Shown piece by piece: positions 1 through 9,613 of a stretch of DNA of 64,000 nucleotides. Below the pieces are notes generated by a model. The model did not search any database and had not been told where the DNA came from. It worked only from the letters and a program-made list of their open reading frames with translations. The position numbers and the translations under genes were made by a program. The stretch is from Gemmatimonadota bacterium (GTDB lineage Bacteria; Gemmatimonadota; Gemmatimonadetes; Gemmatimonadales; GWC2-71-9): the NCBI GenBank assembly GCA_003222135.1, contig QHUM01000055.1:19258-83257 (forward strand), written 5' to 3'. Every line of letters starts with the position of its first letter. Position 1 is the stretch's first letter.

Positions 1-594
1 GGCCTGGAAGGCCGAGAGGCAGTGGATGAAGTTCGTGCCGATCAAGGGATCGCCGCCGATGCCGATGCAGGTGGATTGGCCGAATCCGTTGGTGGACAAC
101 TGGTGCACGATCTCGTAGGTGAGCGTGCCGCTGCGCGACACGACGCCGACGCGCCCCGGCGTGCAGATGTTGCCGGGGATGATCCCGACCTTGCTCTGCG
201 TCGGTGAGATCAGGCCGGGGCAGTTCGGGCCGATGAGACGGGCGCCCCGCTCGTGCAGGTAGGGGAGCACCTTCGTCATGTCGAGCACCGGGATGCCTTC
301 GGTGATGCACACGATCAAGGCGATCCCGGCGTCGGCCGCTTCGTAGATGGCGGAGGCGGCGAGCGTGGCCGGTACGTAGATGACCGTGGTGTTCGCACGA
401 GTCTCCCGCACGGCATCCGCGACCGTGTCGAACACCGGTACGACGCCGTCGAACCGCTGCCCGCCCTTCCCGGGTGTCACGCCGGCCACGACCTTCGTCC
501 CGTACGCGATCATCTGCCGCGTGTGGAACGAGCCGTCCCGCCCCGTGATCCCCTGTACCAGCAGCCGGGTCGCGAGGTCGACGAAGACGCTCAC
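1..594 (-). CDS. sucD: Succinyl-CoA ligase alpha subunit, 3' end beyond window
   Basis: Alpha (CoA-binding) subunit of succinyl-CoA synthetase, which makes ATP or GTP from succinyl-CoA in the TCA cycle together with SucC. The visible 198 residues contain the Rossmann CoA-binding start ([11 protein letters not shown]), [10 protein letters not shown] and the SRSGTLTYE stretch typical of SucD. The family is about 290 residues, so roughly the last 90, including the phosphorylated active-site histidine, lie beyond the left edge. The start is a GTG whose last two bases are part of the sucC TGA (GTGA overlap), so the two genes are translationally coupled in the order sucC-sucD. Identity is secure; completeness cannot be judged. 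Confidence 0.95.
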   Translation of the reverse strand, partial: MSVFVDLATRLLVQGITGRDGSFHTRQMIAYGTKVVAGVTPGKGGQRFDGVVPVFDTVADAVRETRANTTVIYVPATLAASAIYEAADAGIALIVCITEGIPVLDMTKVLPYLHERGARLIGPNCPGLISPTQSKVGIIPGNICTPGRVGVVSRSGTLTYEIVHQLSTNGFGQSTCIGIGGDPLIGTNFIHCLSAFQA

Positions 595-1724
595 GCCGCG
601 GCCTGCGCGACGGCCTGGCGCACGGCCTCGTCCATGTCGGTGAGGGCCGAGAACCCGGCCTGCCTGAGGATCTGGACGGCTTCGGCCTCGTTCGTGCCGG
701 TGAGCCGGATCACGAGTGGCACCGCCAGCGGGAATTGCCGCGTGGCCTGCACGATGCCGTTGGCGACGTCGTCGCCGCGCGTGATGCCGCCGAAGATGTT
801 GAAGAGGATCGCCTTCACGTGCGGGTCGGCGGTGATGATCCGCAGCGCGTCGACGACCTTCTGCGGGTTGGAGCTGCCGCCGATGTCGAGGAAGTTGGCG
901 GGCGCGCCGCCGTAGTACTTCACCAGGTCCATCGTCGCCATCGCGAGGCCCGCGCCGTTGACGCAGCACCCCACCGAGCCGTCGAGCTTGACGAACGTCA
1001 GCCCCGCCTCGCGCGCCTGCACCTCGGACGGCGCCTCGGCCGAGGTGTCGCGCAGGGCGGCGATCTCGGGACGGCGCCCCAGCTCGTTGTCGTCGATCAC
1101 GATCTTGGCATCGAGTGCGACCACGCGGCCATCCGGCGTGACGGCGAGCGGGTTGATCTCCGCGAGCGAGGCCCCGACGGCGTAAAAGGCCGCATACAGG
1201 TTCGCCATGATCGCCGCCGCGCTGCGCGCCTGAGCGAGGTCTCGGTACAGGCGCAGCGCGAGCCCCAACCCCTGGTGCGGCAACAGCCCGTAGCGAGGAT
1301 CGATCGCGAGGCGGTGGATCCGCTCGGGCGTCGTGCCCGCCACTTCCTCGATGTCGATCCCGCCCGCGTCGCTCACCATGAGCACGGGGCGCTGCGAGCC
1401 GCGGTCGACGATGATCCCGACGTAGCTCTCGGAGGCGATGTCGGTGGCGGGCGCCACCAGGACCTTGTGGACGGTGAGGCCCTTGATCGTCATCCCGAGG
1501 ATGCGGGACGCGTGCGCGGCGGCCTCGTCGGGCTGCGCGGCGAGCTTGACGCCGCCTGCCTTGCCCCGGCCGCCCGCGTGCACCTGGGCCTTCACCACGA
1601 CCTTCCCGCCGAGACGCTGCGCGATGGCCCGCGCCTGGTCGGGGGTCTCGGCGACGTCGCCGTCCGGAACCGGGATGCCGTGTCGCTTGAGGATGTCCCG
1701 TGCCTGATACTCGTGCAGGTTCAC
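591..1724 (-). CDS. sucC: Succinyl-CoA ligase beta subunit
   Basis: ADP/GDP-forming beta subunit of succinyl-CoA synthetase. It has 377 residues, slightly below the usual 385-395. An N-terminal ATP-grasp domain is visible ([12 protein letters not shown] start, [15 protein letters not shown] nucleotide-binding loop) followed by the C-terminal ligase domain ([31 protein letters not shown]). The ATG overlaps the stop of the upstream carbamate kinase gene (ATGA), and the stop overlaps the sucD GTG. It therefore belongs to the end of the same minus-strand directon as the nuo operon. Confidence 0.97.
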   Translation of the reverse strand: MNLHEYQARDILKRHGIPVPDGDVAETPDQARAIAQRLGGKVVVKAQVHAGGRGKAGGVKLAAQPDEAAAHASRILGMTIKGLTVHKVLVAPATDIASESYVGIIVDRGSQRPVLMVSDAGGIDIEEVAGTTPERIHRLAIDPRYGLLPHQGLGLALRLYRDLAQARSAAAIMANLYAAFYAVGASLAEINPLAVTPDGRVVALDAKIVIDDNELGRRPEIAALRDTSAEAPSEVQAREAGLTFVKLDGSVGCCVNGAGLAMATMDLVKYYGGAPANFLDIGGSSNPQKVVDALRIITADPHVKAILFNIFGGITRGDDVANGIVQATRQFPLAVPLVIRLTGTNEAEAVQILRQAGFSALTDMDEAVRQAVAQAAA

Positions 1725-2671
1725 GCGTGCTCCAGCGTGATGGTGGTGCCGGCCTCACCCCGCAGGGCCGGGAGACCCTGGGCCAATTCGGCGATGATGG
1801 CGCGCCGGCCACCTGCCCGCACGAAGTCGGCCGCCGCCTCGACCTTGGGGCGCATGCTGCCCGTACCGAGCTCCTTCCCGGCGAGCAGGTGATCCGCGCT
1901 CGCGAGGTCGAGGTGCCGCACGGCGCGCTGATGCTTGGTGCCGTAGCCGTGGTATACGGCGTCCACGTTGGTCAGGATGAGCAGCACGTCAGCGGCGATC
2001 TCACGGCCCAGGACCGCCGCGACGCGGTCCTTGTCGGCCACCGCGTCGATCCCCTCGAGTCCCAGGACGGGGTCGCGGTACGCCGGCGGCCCACCACCCC
2101 CGCACGCGACCACGATGTGGCCCGCGGCGACCAAGTCGCGGATCATGTCCCGCTCCACGATGGCGACCGGCCGGGGGCTGGGCGCCAGCCGGCGCCAGCG
2201 ACCGGGCAGCTCCTCCCGCACCGGGACGCCCCGGGCTTGCAGCCGCGCCACCCGGACCGGGTCGAGGGCGTGGCCGATCGGCTTGCTCGGCTGGCGCAGG
2301 TTCGGATCGTTTGCGTCACACAGCGTTTGAGTGACGAGGGTGACGACCTGCCGTTCCAGGGCGGCGCGCGCGAGGGCGTTCTGGAGCGACTGCTGGATCA
2401 TGTAACCCATCCATCCGGCCGTCGCGGCGACCAGGACGCCGAGCGGCAGCGGCTCGACCTGCTCGGCGGCGAGCTCGTTGCGCGCCAGCTCGTCGCCCAC
2501 CTGGGGGCCGTTGCCGTGCACCAGGGCGATCCCCCACCCCTCGCGCGCCAAGTCCACGATCGGTGCGAGGCTCTCGCGCGTGTGACGGAACTGGTTCGCG
2601 ATGGTGGGCCGCTCGCCCGGCGGCGCGACCGCGTTCCCGCCCAGCGCCACGACGATCGTCCCCGGAGTCAC
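1721..2671 (-). CDS. arcC: Carbamate kinase
   Basis: Amino-acid-kinase-fold enzyme that interconverts carbamoyl phosphate + ADP and carbamate + ATP. The 316 residues match the family length, with VVALGGNAV at the N-terminus, VHGNGPQVG, and the [11 protein letters not shown] loop in the second half. Start is GTG, 11 bases after the stop of the upstream UPF0182 gene; its stop overlaps the sucC start (ATGA). No arginine deiminase or ornithine carbamoyltransferase gene is in the window, so its placement between a membrane protein and sucCD, both ATP-yielding kinases, is unusual. In the ADI pathway it makes ATP; here the carbamoyl phosphate source is not visible. Confidence 0.92.
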   Translation of the reverse strand: MTPGTIVVALGGNAVAPPGERPTIANQFRHTRESLAPIVDLAREGWGIALVHGNGPQVGDELARNELAAEQVEPLPLGVLVAATAGWMGYMIQQSLQNALARAALERQVVTLVTQTLCDANDPNLRQPSKPIGHALDPVRVARLQARGVPVREELPGRWRRLAPSPRPVAIVERDMIRDLVAAGHIVVACGGGGPPAYRDPVLGLEGIDAVADKDRVAAVLGREIAADVLLILTNVDAVYHGYGTKHQRAVRHLDLASADHLLAGKELGTGSMRPKVEAAADFVRAGGRRAIIAELAQGLPALRGEAGTTITLEHA

Positions 2672-2682
2672 GGCGGCGCAAC

Positions 2683-5166
2683 CTAGCGTGGCGCCGGGGC
2701 GGGAGCAAGCGCGCGCCGGCCCTGATCCAGCAGCTGCCTGAGCTGCCGGTAGTAGCGTCCGAAGGCCTCGAGATCACCGGCGGCGAGGGCGGCGTCGGCT
2801 TGTGCGGCGAGGTGGCGCGCTTCGTCCCAGCGCCCGGCGAGCGAGGTGTCCGCCGCGAACCGGCCGCCACGCTCGGCGGCCAGGAGGTCGCGCAGGGCGG
2901 CCCACGGTGTCGCGCCCTGGCCGTGCCGGTCGCTCCACGTGAGGAATACCGTGTCGATGCCGGCCGGCGGGCCGCCGGGCGTGGGCTCGTTGAACAGTGC
3001 CTGCTCCGAGAACAGGCCTCCACCCACGTTCCACAGCCGCAGCACCCCGGGCGCCGTCGGCGGCTGCGGTGAGCCCACGAGCAGGCTCGGCAAGCGCACC
3101 GCCGGGCTCAGGTGCCACGCGAACAGCTCCGGCCCGCGCGGTCCGATCGTTGCGGCCACGAGCGCGGCGAACTCTCGCTGCGTGCCGGTCTCAAACCCCT
3201 GGGCCGTCCAGGCGCGCCCGTCGCGGCCGCCGTCGATCGCGGGTGCGACGAGCTCGAACGGCTCCCGCGGACGGGGCAGCCACGCAACCGAGTCGGGTCG
3301 TGGCGGCGCGACCAGGGCCGCCGCGATGCGGAATGCCTGGCGTGGGTACGGCAGTTGCGAGCGCAGGGCCCCCGGCAGGCTGTCGGTCGGCCGCACCAGC
3401 GGATCGAGCACGCGGGCCCACGCCGCCGCTAGCGAATCGGCGCCGGGCGCCAGATAGAGCAGTGTCGTGCCGCTCGCCGCACTGACGGTGCCGAGCAGCC
3501 CGGCGCGCAGGTAGCGGACGGGACGCCCTTGCCACTCGACGCGCCGCACCAGCGGAAAGGCCTCCGACTCGAGGTAACCGTAGGTGACCCACCACAGCGC
3601 GCCCTCCACCAGCAGCGGCACCGGGGCGTCGAATGTGGCGAAGGGCGCGAGCCGCTGGAGCCGCTCTACGACGTCGCGACGCCACAAGAGCAGCAACCCA
3701 TCGGTCTCCCCACGGGTCAGCTCCGGGCTCTGCAGCGCCCAGGCGAGTGCGGTGCGCCGCCACGAGCCGGCGAGCGGGATGCCCGAGGCGCGCAGCCGCG
3801 GCCAGGTGTCCGGAGCCGCCACGGCGAACTCGCGGAAGCCCGGACCGAACCAAGTGCTCGAGTCGCGCGTCGCGACCGGGACGAACTGCAGACCGCTGTC
3901 GGCCTCTACGGCGACAAGCGGCCGCCCGGCCCGCGCCCAGGCGCCGCGGTGAATGTCGGGCCACGCCGGCGGCGGCTGGGCGCGCGCCAGGGCGTCCAAG
4001 TCCGGCATCGCGGCCACGAGCCAGCTGGCGCGGCCGCCGCTCGGTCCGTGTGCCGACAGCGCAATCCCCGCGACTTCACTGCGGGGGCCCAGCAGCTCCG
4101 ACGCGCGACGGGCCGTCGCCGCGCCGACGCGGCCGGGATCCCACAGCGGCAAGGCCGTAACCGCCGCCTCCGGGGTGGGCCACGCCGGAGGCGCCCGCTC
4201 CACCAGCGAGTCGGCGCCGAACGCGAGTCGCTCAAGTCGCGTCCGTTCCACGGCGAGTGCCGCGGCCGCCTCCGGGACGGCGTCACGCCAGACGGCGGGG
4301 ACCACTACGTAGACGATGGCCGCCGCGCCGAGCAGCACGCTCCAGCTCGCGACGAGCAGCACCGGCTTGTCGCGCAGCGCCCACACCAGGCTGGCGAGCG
4401 CGGCCACCAGCGCGAATGCCGTCACGAGCGCGGCGGCCGGGAGGCGCACCTCGAGAGCGGCGCGGTCGAGCGCGCCGTGCAGCCCCGCTACGGTTTCCGC
4501 CGGATCGAGTACCGCGCCCCACGCAAGCGCGAGCGCCGTCGCGGCGAGCAACAAGCCGAGATGACCCCGCGCGTGCGCGCTCGCCTGGGGGAGCCAGCGG
4601 CGGAAGCGCAGCGATCCCATGCCGACATACAGCAGGGCGACCAGGATCGTGCCCGTCACGCTCGCCAGGAGGACGAGCCCGTGCAGGCGCTCGAGCCAGG
4701 GGAGCTCACCGACGTAAAAGCCCACGTCCCGATGCAGCAGCGGGTCGGCGACGCCGAAGCGCGGGGGACGCGCCGCGAGGCGCGCCGCCATCGACCAGTC
4801 CCCCGTGCCCAGGGCCAGCAGGAACCCGAAGACGAGACCGCTCGCGAGCGTGCCGCCGAGCAGCACGCGCTGGGGTACCGCTTCCACGATCTCGAGATCG
4901 CCGAGCCGCCGCGGCAGCTGCACGGAGCCGATGGCGCGGTAGACGAAGAACACGTTGCCGGTGCCCCAGGCGACGGCGAGCAGCAGGATCAGACCGCTCA
5001 CCAGCCGGGCGACGTCGTGCCCGACGACGTACACGTGACCGGCGGGGAGGCTCGCGGCCCAGGCACGCTCGGCGGTTTCGAGGGCGAGCCAGCGCCCACC
5101 TACCAGCACGACGACCAGCGCGGCGGCGCCGGCGACCAGCCACGACCGCCGGGCCGGGCGCGTCAC
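2683..5166 (-). CDS. UPF0182 family membrane protein
   Basis: Large membrane protein of the uncharacterised UPF0182 (COG1615) family, about 827 residues versus the usual 850-950. The N-terminal third has about seven hydrophobic segments, and contains the family signature around DPLLHRDVGFYVGELPWL and SAHARGHLGLLLA; the rest is a large, presumably extracytoplasmic domain ending in a short Ala/Pro-rich tail. I place the start at the GTG at 5166, which overlaps the stop of the phosphomannomutase gene (GTGA), in keeping with neighbouring gene junctions; an in-frame TTG at 5193 would lengthen it by nine residues but looks less likely. Function unknown in the whole family. Confidence 0.88.
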   Translation of the reverse strand: MTRPARRSWLVAGAAALVVVLVGGRWLALETAERAWAASLPAGHVYVVGHDVARLVSGLILLLAVAWGTGNVFFVYRAIGSVQLPRRLGDLEIVEAVPQRVLLGGTLASGLVFGFLLALGTGDWSMAARLAARPPRFGVADPLLHRDVGFYVGELPWLERLHGLVLLASVTGTILVALLYVGMGSLRFRRWLPQASAHARGHLGLLLAATALALAWGAVLDPAETVAGLHGALDRAALEVRLPAAALVTAFALVAALASLVWALRDKPVLLVASWSVLLGAAAIVYVVVPAVWRDAVPEAAAALAVERTRLERLAFGADSLVERAPPAWPTPEAAVTALPLWDPGRVGAATARRASELLGPRSEVAGIALSAHGPSGGRASWLVAAMPDLDALARAQPPPAWPDIHRGAWARAGRPLVAVEADSGLQFVPVATRDSSTWFGPGFREFAVAAPDTWPRLRASGIPLAGSWRRTALAWALQSPELTRGETDGLLLLWRRDVVERLQRLAPFATFDAPVPLLVEGALWWVTYGYLESEAFPLVRRVEWQGRPVRYLRAGLLGTVSAASGTTLLYLAPGADSLAAAWARVLDPLVRPTDSLPGALRSQLPYPRQAFRIAAALVAPPRPDSVAWLPRPREPFELVAPAIDGGRDGRAWTAQGFETGTQREFAALVAATIGPRGPELFAWHLSPAVRLPSLLVGSPQPPTAPGVLRLWNVGGGLFSEQALFNEPTPGGPPAGIDTVFLTWSDRHGQGATPWAALRDLLAAERGGRFAADTSLAGRWDEARHLAAQADAALAAGDLEAFGRYYRQLRQLLDQGRRALAPAPAPR

Positions 5167-6539
5167 GGTCGGACGCCCTGAGCGGCGAGCCAATCCTCCA
5201 CTTCGGCCCGGTACGCGGCGAGCGCGGACTCACTGCCCGCCTCGAAGCGCAGCACCAGGACCGGTTGAGTGTTCGACGCGCGCACTAGCCCCCAGCCGTC
5301 TGGGAACGTGATGCGGACGCCGTCCAGCGTGGACACGGGGTATCGCGCGGCGAAGTACCGGGCGGCGCGCTCGACGATCGCGAACTTGCGCTCGTCGGCG
5401 CAGTCGACCCGCAGTTCCGGGGTGGACACGGTGGCGGGGAGATCGGCGAGCAGGCGCGAGAGCGGACCGCCGAGCTCCGCCACGTAGTGCAGCAAGCGCG
5501 CGGCGGCGAACAATGCGTCGTCGAAGCCGTACCAATCGCCGCCGAAGAACATGTGGCCGCTCATCTCGCCCGCGAGCGGCGCCCCGACTTCCTTCATCTT
5601 CTGCTTGATCAGGGAGTGACCGGTCTTCCACATGGTCGGTCGCAAGCCGGCCCGCGTGAGCTCCTGCGCGAGCACCTGCGAGCACTTCACGTCGAAGATC
5701 ACCGCATGTCCGGGGCCCATACGGCGTGCCAAGTCGCGGCCCAGGAGCACCAGCAGCTGATCACCGAACAGGATCCGCCCCTGCTCGTCCACCGCGCCGA
5801 TCCGGTCGCCGTCGCCGTCGAACGCGATGCCCAGCTCGGCGTGCTCGCGGCGCACCGCCGCCTGCAGGTCGTGCAGGTTCTCGGGCACCGTGGGATCGGG
5901 GTGGTGATTGGGGAACGTCCCGTCCGACTCGCAGAACAGCGGCACGACCTCCGCGCCCACCTGCCGCAGCGTTTCGACCGCGATCACACTGGAGACGCCG
6001 TTCCCGCAGTCGACGACGACCTTGACGCGGCGTGCGAGCGGGCTGTTGCGCTGCGCGATCGCTTCGCGGTAGCGCGGCAGTACGGCGTCCTCGCGCCGGC
6101 GCGTGCCTCCCGCACGCCCGGCGGCGCGGCCCTCTTCGATCAGCCGGCGCAGGCGCTGGATCTCGGGACCGGCCACCGCCTCGCCCGACAGCACCACCTT
6201 GAACCCGTTGAACTGGGGCGGATTGTGTGAGCCCGTGACCTGCACGCCGCCGTCGACGTCGAGCACATGCGTGGCGAAGTACAGCGCGGGCGTAGGCAGG
6301 ATACCGACGTCGACCGCCTGCGCGCCCGCCGCGGCGATCCCGGCCTGCAGCCCCTCGGCGAGCGCGCCGCCCGACGGCCGGTTGTCGCGACCCACGGCGA
6401 TGCGCGGCGCCCGCTGCAACCGCTCCCATCCGAGCGTGGCGACCGCCTGCCCGATGGCGTGTGCGACCTCGGCCGTGAGCTGGTCGCCCACGGTGCCCCG
6501 GATGTCGTACTCGCGGAAGATGGTGGCGGGGAGCTGCAT
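5163..6539 (-). CDS. manB: Phosphomannomutase / phosphoglucomutase
   Basis: Alpha-D-phosphohexomutase that moves phosphate between C6 and C1 of mannose or glucose for nucleotide-sugar and polysaccharide synthesis. It has 458 residues, the length of AlgC-type PMM/PGM enzymes. Motifs seen: FREYDIRG near the start, VTGSHNPPQFNG with the phosphoserine, the metal loop AFDGDGDRIGAV, and the sugar loop GEMSGHMFFG. The ATG lies 15 bases after nuoN. Sugar specificity cannot be told from sequence alone. Likely cotranscribed with the nuo genes upstream and UPF0182 downstream. Confidence 0.93.
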   Translation of the reverse strand: MQLPATIFREYDIRGTVGDQLTAEVAHAIGQAVATLGWERLQRAPRIAVGRDNRPSGGALAEGLQAGIAAAGAQAVDVGILPTPALYFATHVLDVDGGVQVTGSHNPPQFNGFKVVLSGEAVAGPEIQRLRRLIEEGRAAGRAGGTRRREDAVLPRYREAIAQRNSPLARRVKVVVDCGNGVSSVIAVETLRQVGAEVVPLFCESDGTFPNHHPDPTVPENLHDLQAAVRREHAELGIAFDGDGDRIGAVDEQGRILFGDQLLVLLGRDLARRMGPGHAVIFDVKCSQVLAQELTRAGLRPTMWKTGHSLIKQKMKEVGAPLAGEMSGHMFFGGDWYGFDDALFAAARLLHYVAELGGPLSRLLADLPATVSTPELRVDCADERKFAIVERAARYFAARYPVSTLDGVRITFPDGWGLVRASNTQPVLVLRFEAGSESALAAYRAEVEDWLAAQGVRP

Positions 6540-6554
6540 GGGACCCGCCTGGCC

Positions 6555-8105
6555 TCAGCGACCGGTCGGCTCTCGGAGGGGAGCGGGCGTCACGTCCGAC
6601 GAGACTGCGGGAGCCGCCCGGACCGAGGCGCCGCTCACCCGCGCGATGTCGAGCAGCCGGTTCGGCCGCACGCCGAAGAACAGCAGGCCGGCGACTGCCG
6701 CGGCGACGACGGCGCTGCCGAGTCGGCCGAGCCGCATCCCGGCATGTGCCTCGGCGGAGGGCTCGGGTTGCATGTACATCGCCATGATCACGGGAAGATA
6801 GTAGCCTGCGGAGATCACGCTGGCGAGCACCAGGATTGCGGCGAGGAGCCCCTGCCCCGACGCCGTGGCCGCCACCAGGATGTACCATTTGCCGATGAAG
6901 CCGGCGGTGCCCGGGATGCCGAGCAGGGAGAGCATGCATACCGCCAAGGCCAACGCGAGCCAGGGCCGCCGCTGGGCGAGCCCGGCGAGATCGTCGATCC
7001 GGACGTCGCGCTCTCCGTTCGTTCCCTTGGCGGCGAGCAGGGCGAACGCCGCGAGCGTCATCAGGGTGTACGCGACGAGATAGAAAAGGAAGGCGGCCGC
7101 GCCGGCCCCCGTGCCTGTCGCCACGGCGACGAGCAAATAGCCCGCGTGCGCGATGGACGAATAGGCGAGCATCCGCTTGAGGGTGCGCTGTGCCAGCGCG
7201 ACCAGGTTTCCCACCACCATGGTCGCGACGGCGAGCCACCACACGATCGCATGCCAGGCGGGGACGGCGGCGAACGACTCTCCCAGCACCCGGAACAGCG
7301 CCGCGAAGGCCGCTGCCTTCACCGCTGTCGCCATGTACCCCGTGATGGGCGTCGGCGAGCCGTCATAGACGTCGGGCGCCCACATGTGGAACGGCACGGC
7401 GGCGACCTTGAAGCCGAAGCCGACGAGCAGCAGGCCAAGCCCGATCAGCAGCATCGTGCTGTGCTGCAGACCGAGCGTCACGACTTGCACGCCGATGAGG
7501 GTGAGGTTCGTGGTGGCGGTCGCGCCGTAGACGAGCGCGATGCCGTACAGCAGGAAGCCGGAGGCGAACGCGCCCAACAGGAAGTACTTGAGCGCCGCCT
7601 CCGCGCCGGAGGCGCTGCGCCGGCTGCTTCCCGCCAGCACGTACAGCGCGATCGACATGAGCTCGAGGCCGAGGAACAGCACCATCAGATCCTCGGCGCC
7701 GGCCATCAGCATCATTCCCAGGGTGGCGAAGAGCAGCAGCGCGAAGTACTCGGGCACCCACAGCTCCTCGCGCGCCAGGTAGTCGAACGAGACGAGCACC
7801 GTGAGCGCTGCCGTGCCGAGGAACAGCCAGTCGGCGACGAGCCGGAAGTCGTCCACCGCGATCATGGCCGGGATCCCCGCCGCGCGGGCGCCGTTCCACC
7901 ACAGGAACCAGGCGGCGAACCCCGCGGCGCCCAGCCCGGCCAGCGTCAGCCAGCCGGCGAGGCGCACATCTTCGAGGGTGCGGTGCCGCCACGCGACCAC
8001 GAGAAGCACTACCAGCGCCGCGAGCGTGAGTGCGAGCTCCGGCGCGAGCGCGACGAGGAGGTCGCAGGTACGGGACAGGTCGAGCGCCTGAAAGTCGAGG
8101 TTCAT
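6555..8105 (-). CDS. nuoN: NADH-quinone oxidoreductase subunit N
   Basis: Antiporter-like proton-pumping subunit of complex I in the inner membrane. It is 516 residues with about 14 hydrophobic segments and the Mrp-antiporter core around AVKAAAFAALFRVL and RMLAYSSIAHAGYLL. I use the ATG at 8105 (MNLDFQALDL), which overlaps the nuoM stop (ATGA), rather than the longer open frame to 8210 that runs through the end of nuoM. It is the last nuo gene; the directon continues without a visible terminator. Confidence 0.96.
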   Translation of the reverse strand: MNLDFQALDLSRTCDLLVALAPELALTLAALVVLLVVAWRHRTLEDVRLAGWLTLAGLGAAGFAAWFLWWNGARAAGIPAMIAVDDFRLVADWLFLGTAALTVLVSFDYLAREELWVPEYFALLLFATLGMMLMAGAEDLMVLFLGLELMSIALYVLAGSSRRSASGAEAALKYFLLGAFASGFLLYGIALVYGATATTNLTLIGVQVVTLGLQHSTMLLIGLGLLLVGFGFKVAAVPFHMWAPDVYDGSPTPITGYMATAVKAAAFAALFRVLGESFAAVPAWHAIVWWLAVATMVVGNLVALAQRTLKRMLAYSSIAHAGYLLVAVATGTGAGAAAFLFYLVAYTLMTLAAFALLAAKGTNGERDVRIDDLAGLAQRRPWLALALAVCMLSLLGIPGTAGFIGKWYILVAATASGQGLLAAILVLASVISAGYYLPVIMAMYMQPEPSAEAHAGMRLGRLGSAVVAAAVAGLLFFGVRPNRLLDIARVSGASVRAAPAVSSDVTPAPLREPTGR

Positions 8106-9610
8106 CGAGCCGCCGCCCGGGCCCCGGGCGCGGGCCGGACCGACTCGATGAAGTGCTGCGCGCTTGGCTCCATGCGCCGCAGCAACGGCGTCGGATAGAC
8201 GCCGATCCACACGATGCAGGCGACGAGCGGCAGCAGCACCGCGAGCTCGCGCGCCGACAGGTCCGCCAGCCCCTGGTTCTCGGGCTTGTCGAGCGGGTTG
8301 TAGATCACGCGCTGCAGCGCGGGGAGCAGGTACATGGCGGCCACGATCACGCCGGTGGTCGCCAGCCCCGCGGCCGCGGGGTACGTCCGGAACGCCCCGA
8401 GCAGCACCAGGAACTCGCCCACGAAGCCGTTCGTGGCGGGTAGGCCGATCGACGAGAGCGACACGATCGTGAGCACCGCGGCGAACAGCGGCACGACCTT
8501 GGCGATCCCGCCGAACGCTAGGACCAGCCGGGTGTGCCGCCGCTCGTACAGCATGCCGACCAGGAAGAACAGGGCGCCCGTCGAAATGCCGTGATTGATC
8601 ATGATCATGAGCGCTCCCTGGACGCTCTGCAGCGTCAGGGCCCAGATGCCGAGCATCACGAACCCCAGGTGCGCCACCGACGAGTAGGCGATCAGCTTCT
8701 TGAAGTCAGGTTGCACCATGGCGACGAGCCCGCCATAGATGATGCCGATCAATGACAGCGTGACGATCGCCGTCTGCACCGCCGGGTGGAGCGCCACCCG
8801 CGGGAACAGCGGCAGTGCGAATCTCAGAAAGCCGTACGTCCCCATCTTGAGCAGCACGCCTGCGAGGATCACCGAGCCCGCGGTCGGTGCCTCGACGTGG
8901 GCGTCGGGGAGCCAGGTGTGGAACGGGAAGATCGGTACCTTAATTGCGAACGCCAGAAAGAAGGCGCCGAACAACCAGAACGCCAGCGTTCCGAGCTCGC
9001 CGACGTTGCTCATCAGGTGGAAGTAGGAGAACGAATAGACGCCGGTGCGCTGCGCGACGACGTAGACGAGCGCCAGGATCGCCACGAGCATCAGCAGCGA
9101 TCCGAAGAATGTGTAGACGAAGAACTTGAGCGCGGCGTACAGCCGGTTCTGTCCGCCCCACACCCCGATGATGAAATACATGGGGATGAGCATCACGTCC
9201 CACATGACGTAGAACAGGAACAGGTCGAGCGCCACGAACACACCGATCATCCCGGAAGTCAGCGCCAGCAGGAGCGCGTAGAACGCCCGCTCGCGCGTCG
9301 TGATATAGCTGTAGCTCCCCAGGATCGAGAGCGGCACCAGGAAGGTCGTGAGCAGGATCAGGAAGAGCGAGATGCCGTCGACGCCCACGGCGTAGTGGAT
9401 CCCCCAGCTCGGGATCCACGGAACGTCGAGCTGCAGCTGCATCCCACCTGCGGGCTGGAAGACCCACCACAGCGGCACCGAGATCGCGAACTCGAGCAGG
9501 CTGGCCGCGAGCGCGAGGTGCTTCGCCCAGCGCACGGGCGCCGCGAGGACGGCGACGGCGGCGATCGCGGGCCAGGCGATGAGGGCCGTGAGAACCGTTT
9601 GGGCGTACAT
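8102..9610 (-). CDS. nuoM: NADH-quinone oxidoreductase subunit M
   Basis: Second antiporter-like proton-pumping subunit of complex I, 502 residues and multi-spanning. Conserved stretches include LYVMWDVMLIPMYFIIG-like helix 5 residues (read as FYVMWDVMLIPMYF), HTWLPDAHVEAPTAGSV with the loop histidine, and KLIAYSSVAHLGFVMLG. The start ATG is four bases downstream of nuoL. Sits between nuoL and nuoN in the canonical order. Confidence 0.97.
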   Translation of the reverse strand: MYAQTVLTALIAWPAIAAVAVLAAPVRWAKHLALAASLLEFAISVPLWWVFQPAGGMQLQLDVPWIPSWGIHYAVGVDGISLFLILLTTFLVPLSILGSYSYITTRERAFYALLLALTSGMIGVFVALDLFLFYVMWDVMLIPMYFIIGVWGGQNRLYAALKFFVYTFFGSLLMLVAILALVYVVAQRTGVYSFSYFHLMSNVGELGTLAFWLFGAFFLAFAIKVPIFPFHTWLPDAHVEAPTAGSVILAGVLLKMGTYGFLRFALPLFPRVALHPAVQTAIVTLSLIGIIYGGLVAMVQPDFKKLIAYSSVAHLGFVMLGIWALTLQSVQGALMIMINHGISTGALFFLVGMLYERRHTRLVLAFGGIAKVVPLFAAVLTIVSLSSIGLPATNGFVGEFLVLLGAFRTYPAAAGLATTGVIVAAMYLLPALQRVIYNPLDKPENQGLADLSARELAVLLPLVACIVWIGVYPTPLLRRMEPSAQHFIESVRPAPGARAAAR

Positions 9611-9613
9611 CGC

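Noticed and set aside
8584..8602. TCATGATCATGA palindrome in nuoM
   Set aside because: It results from codons for the conserved Met-Ile-Met-Ile stretch before Asn-His-Gly, so no separate site is needed.
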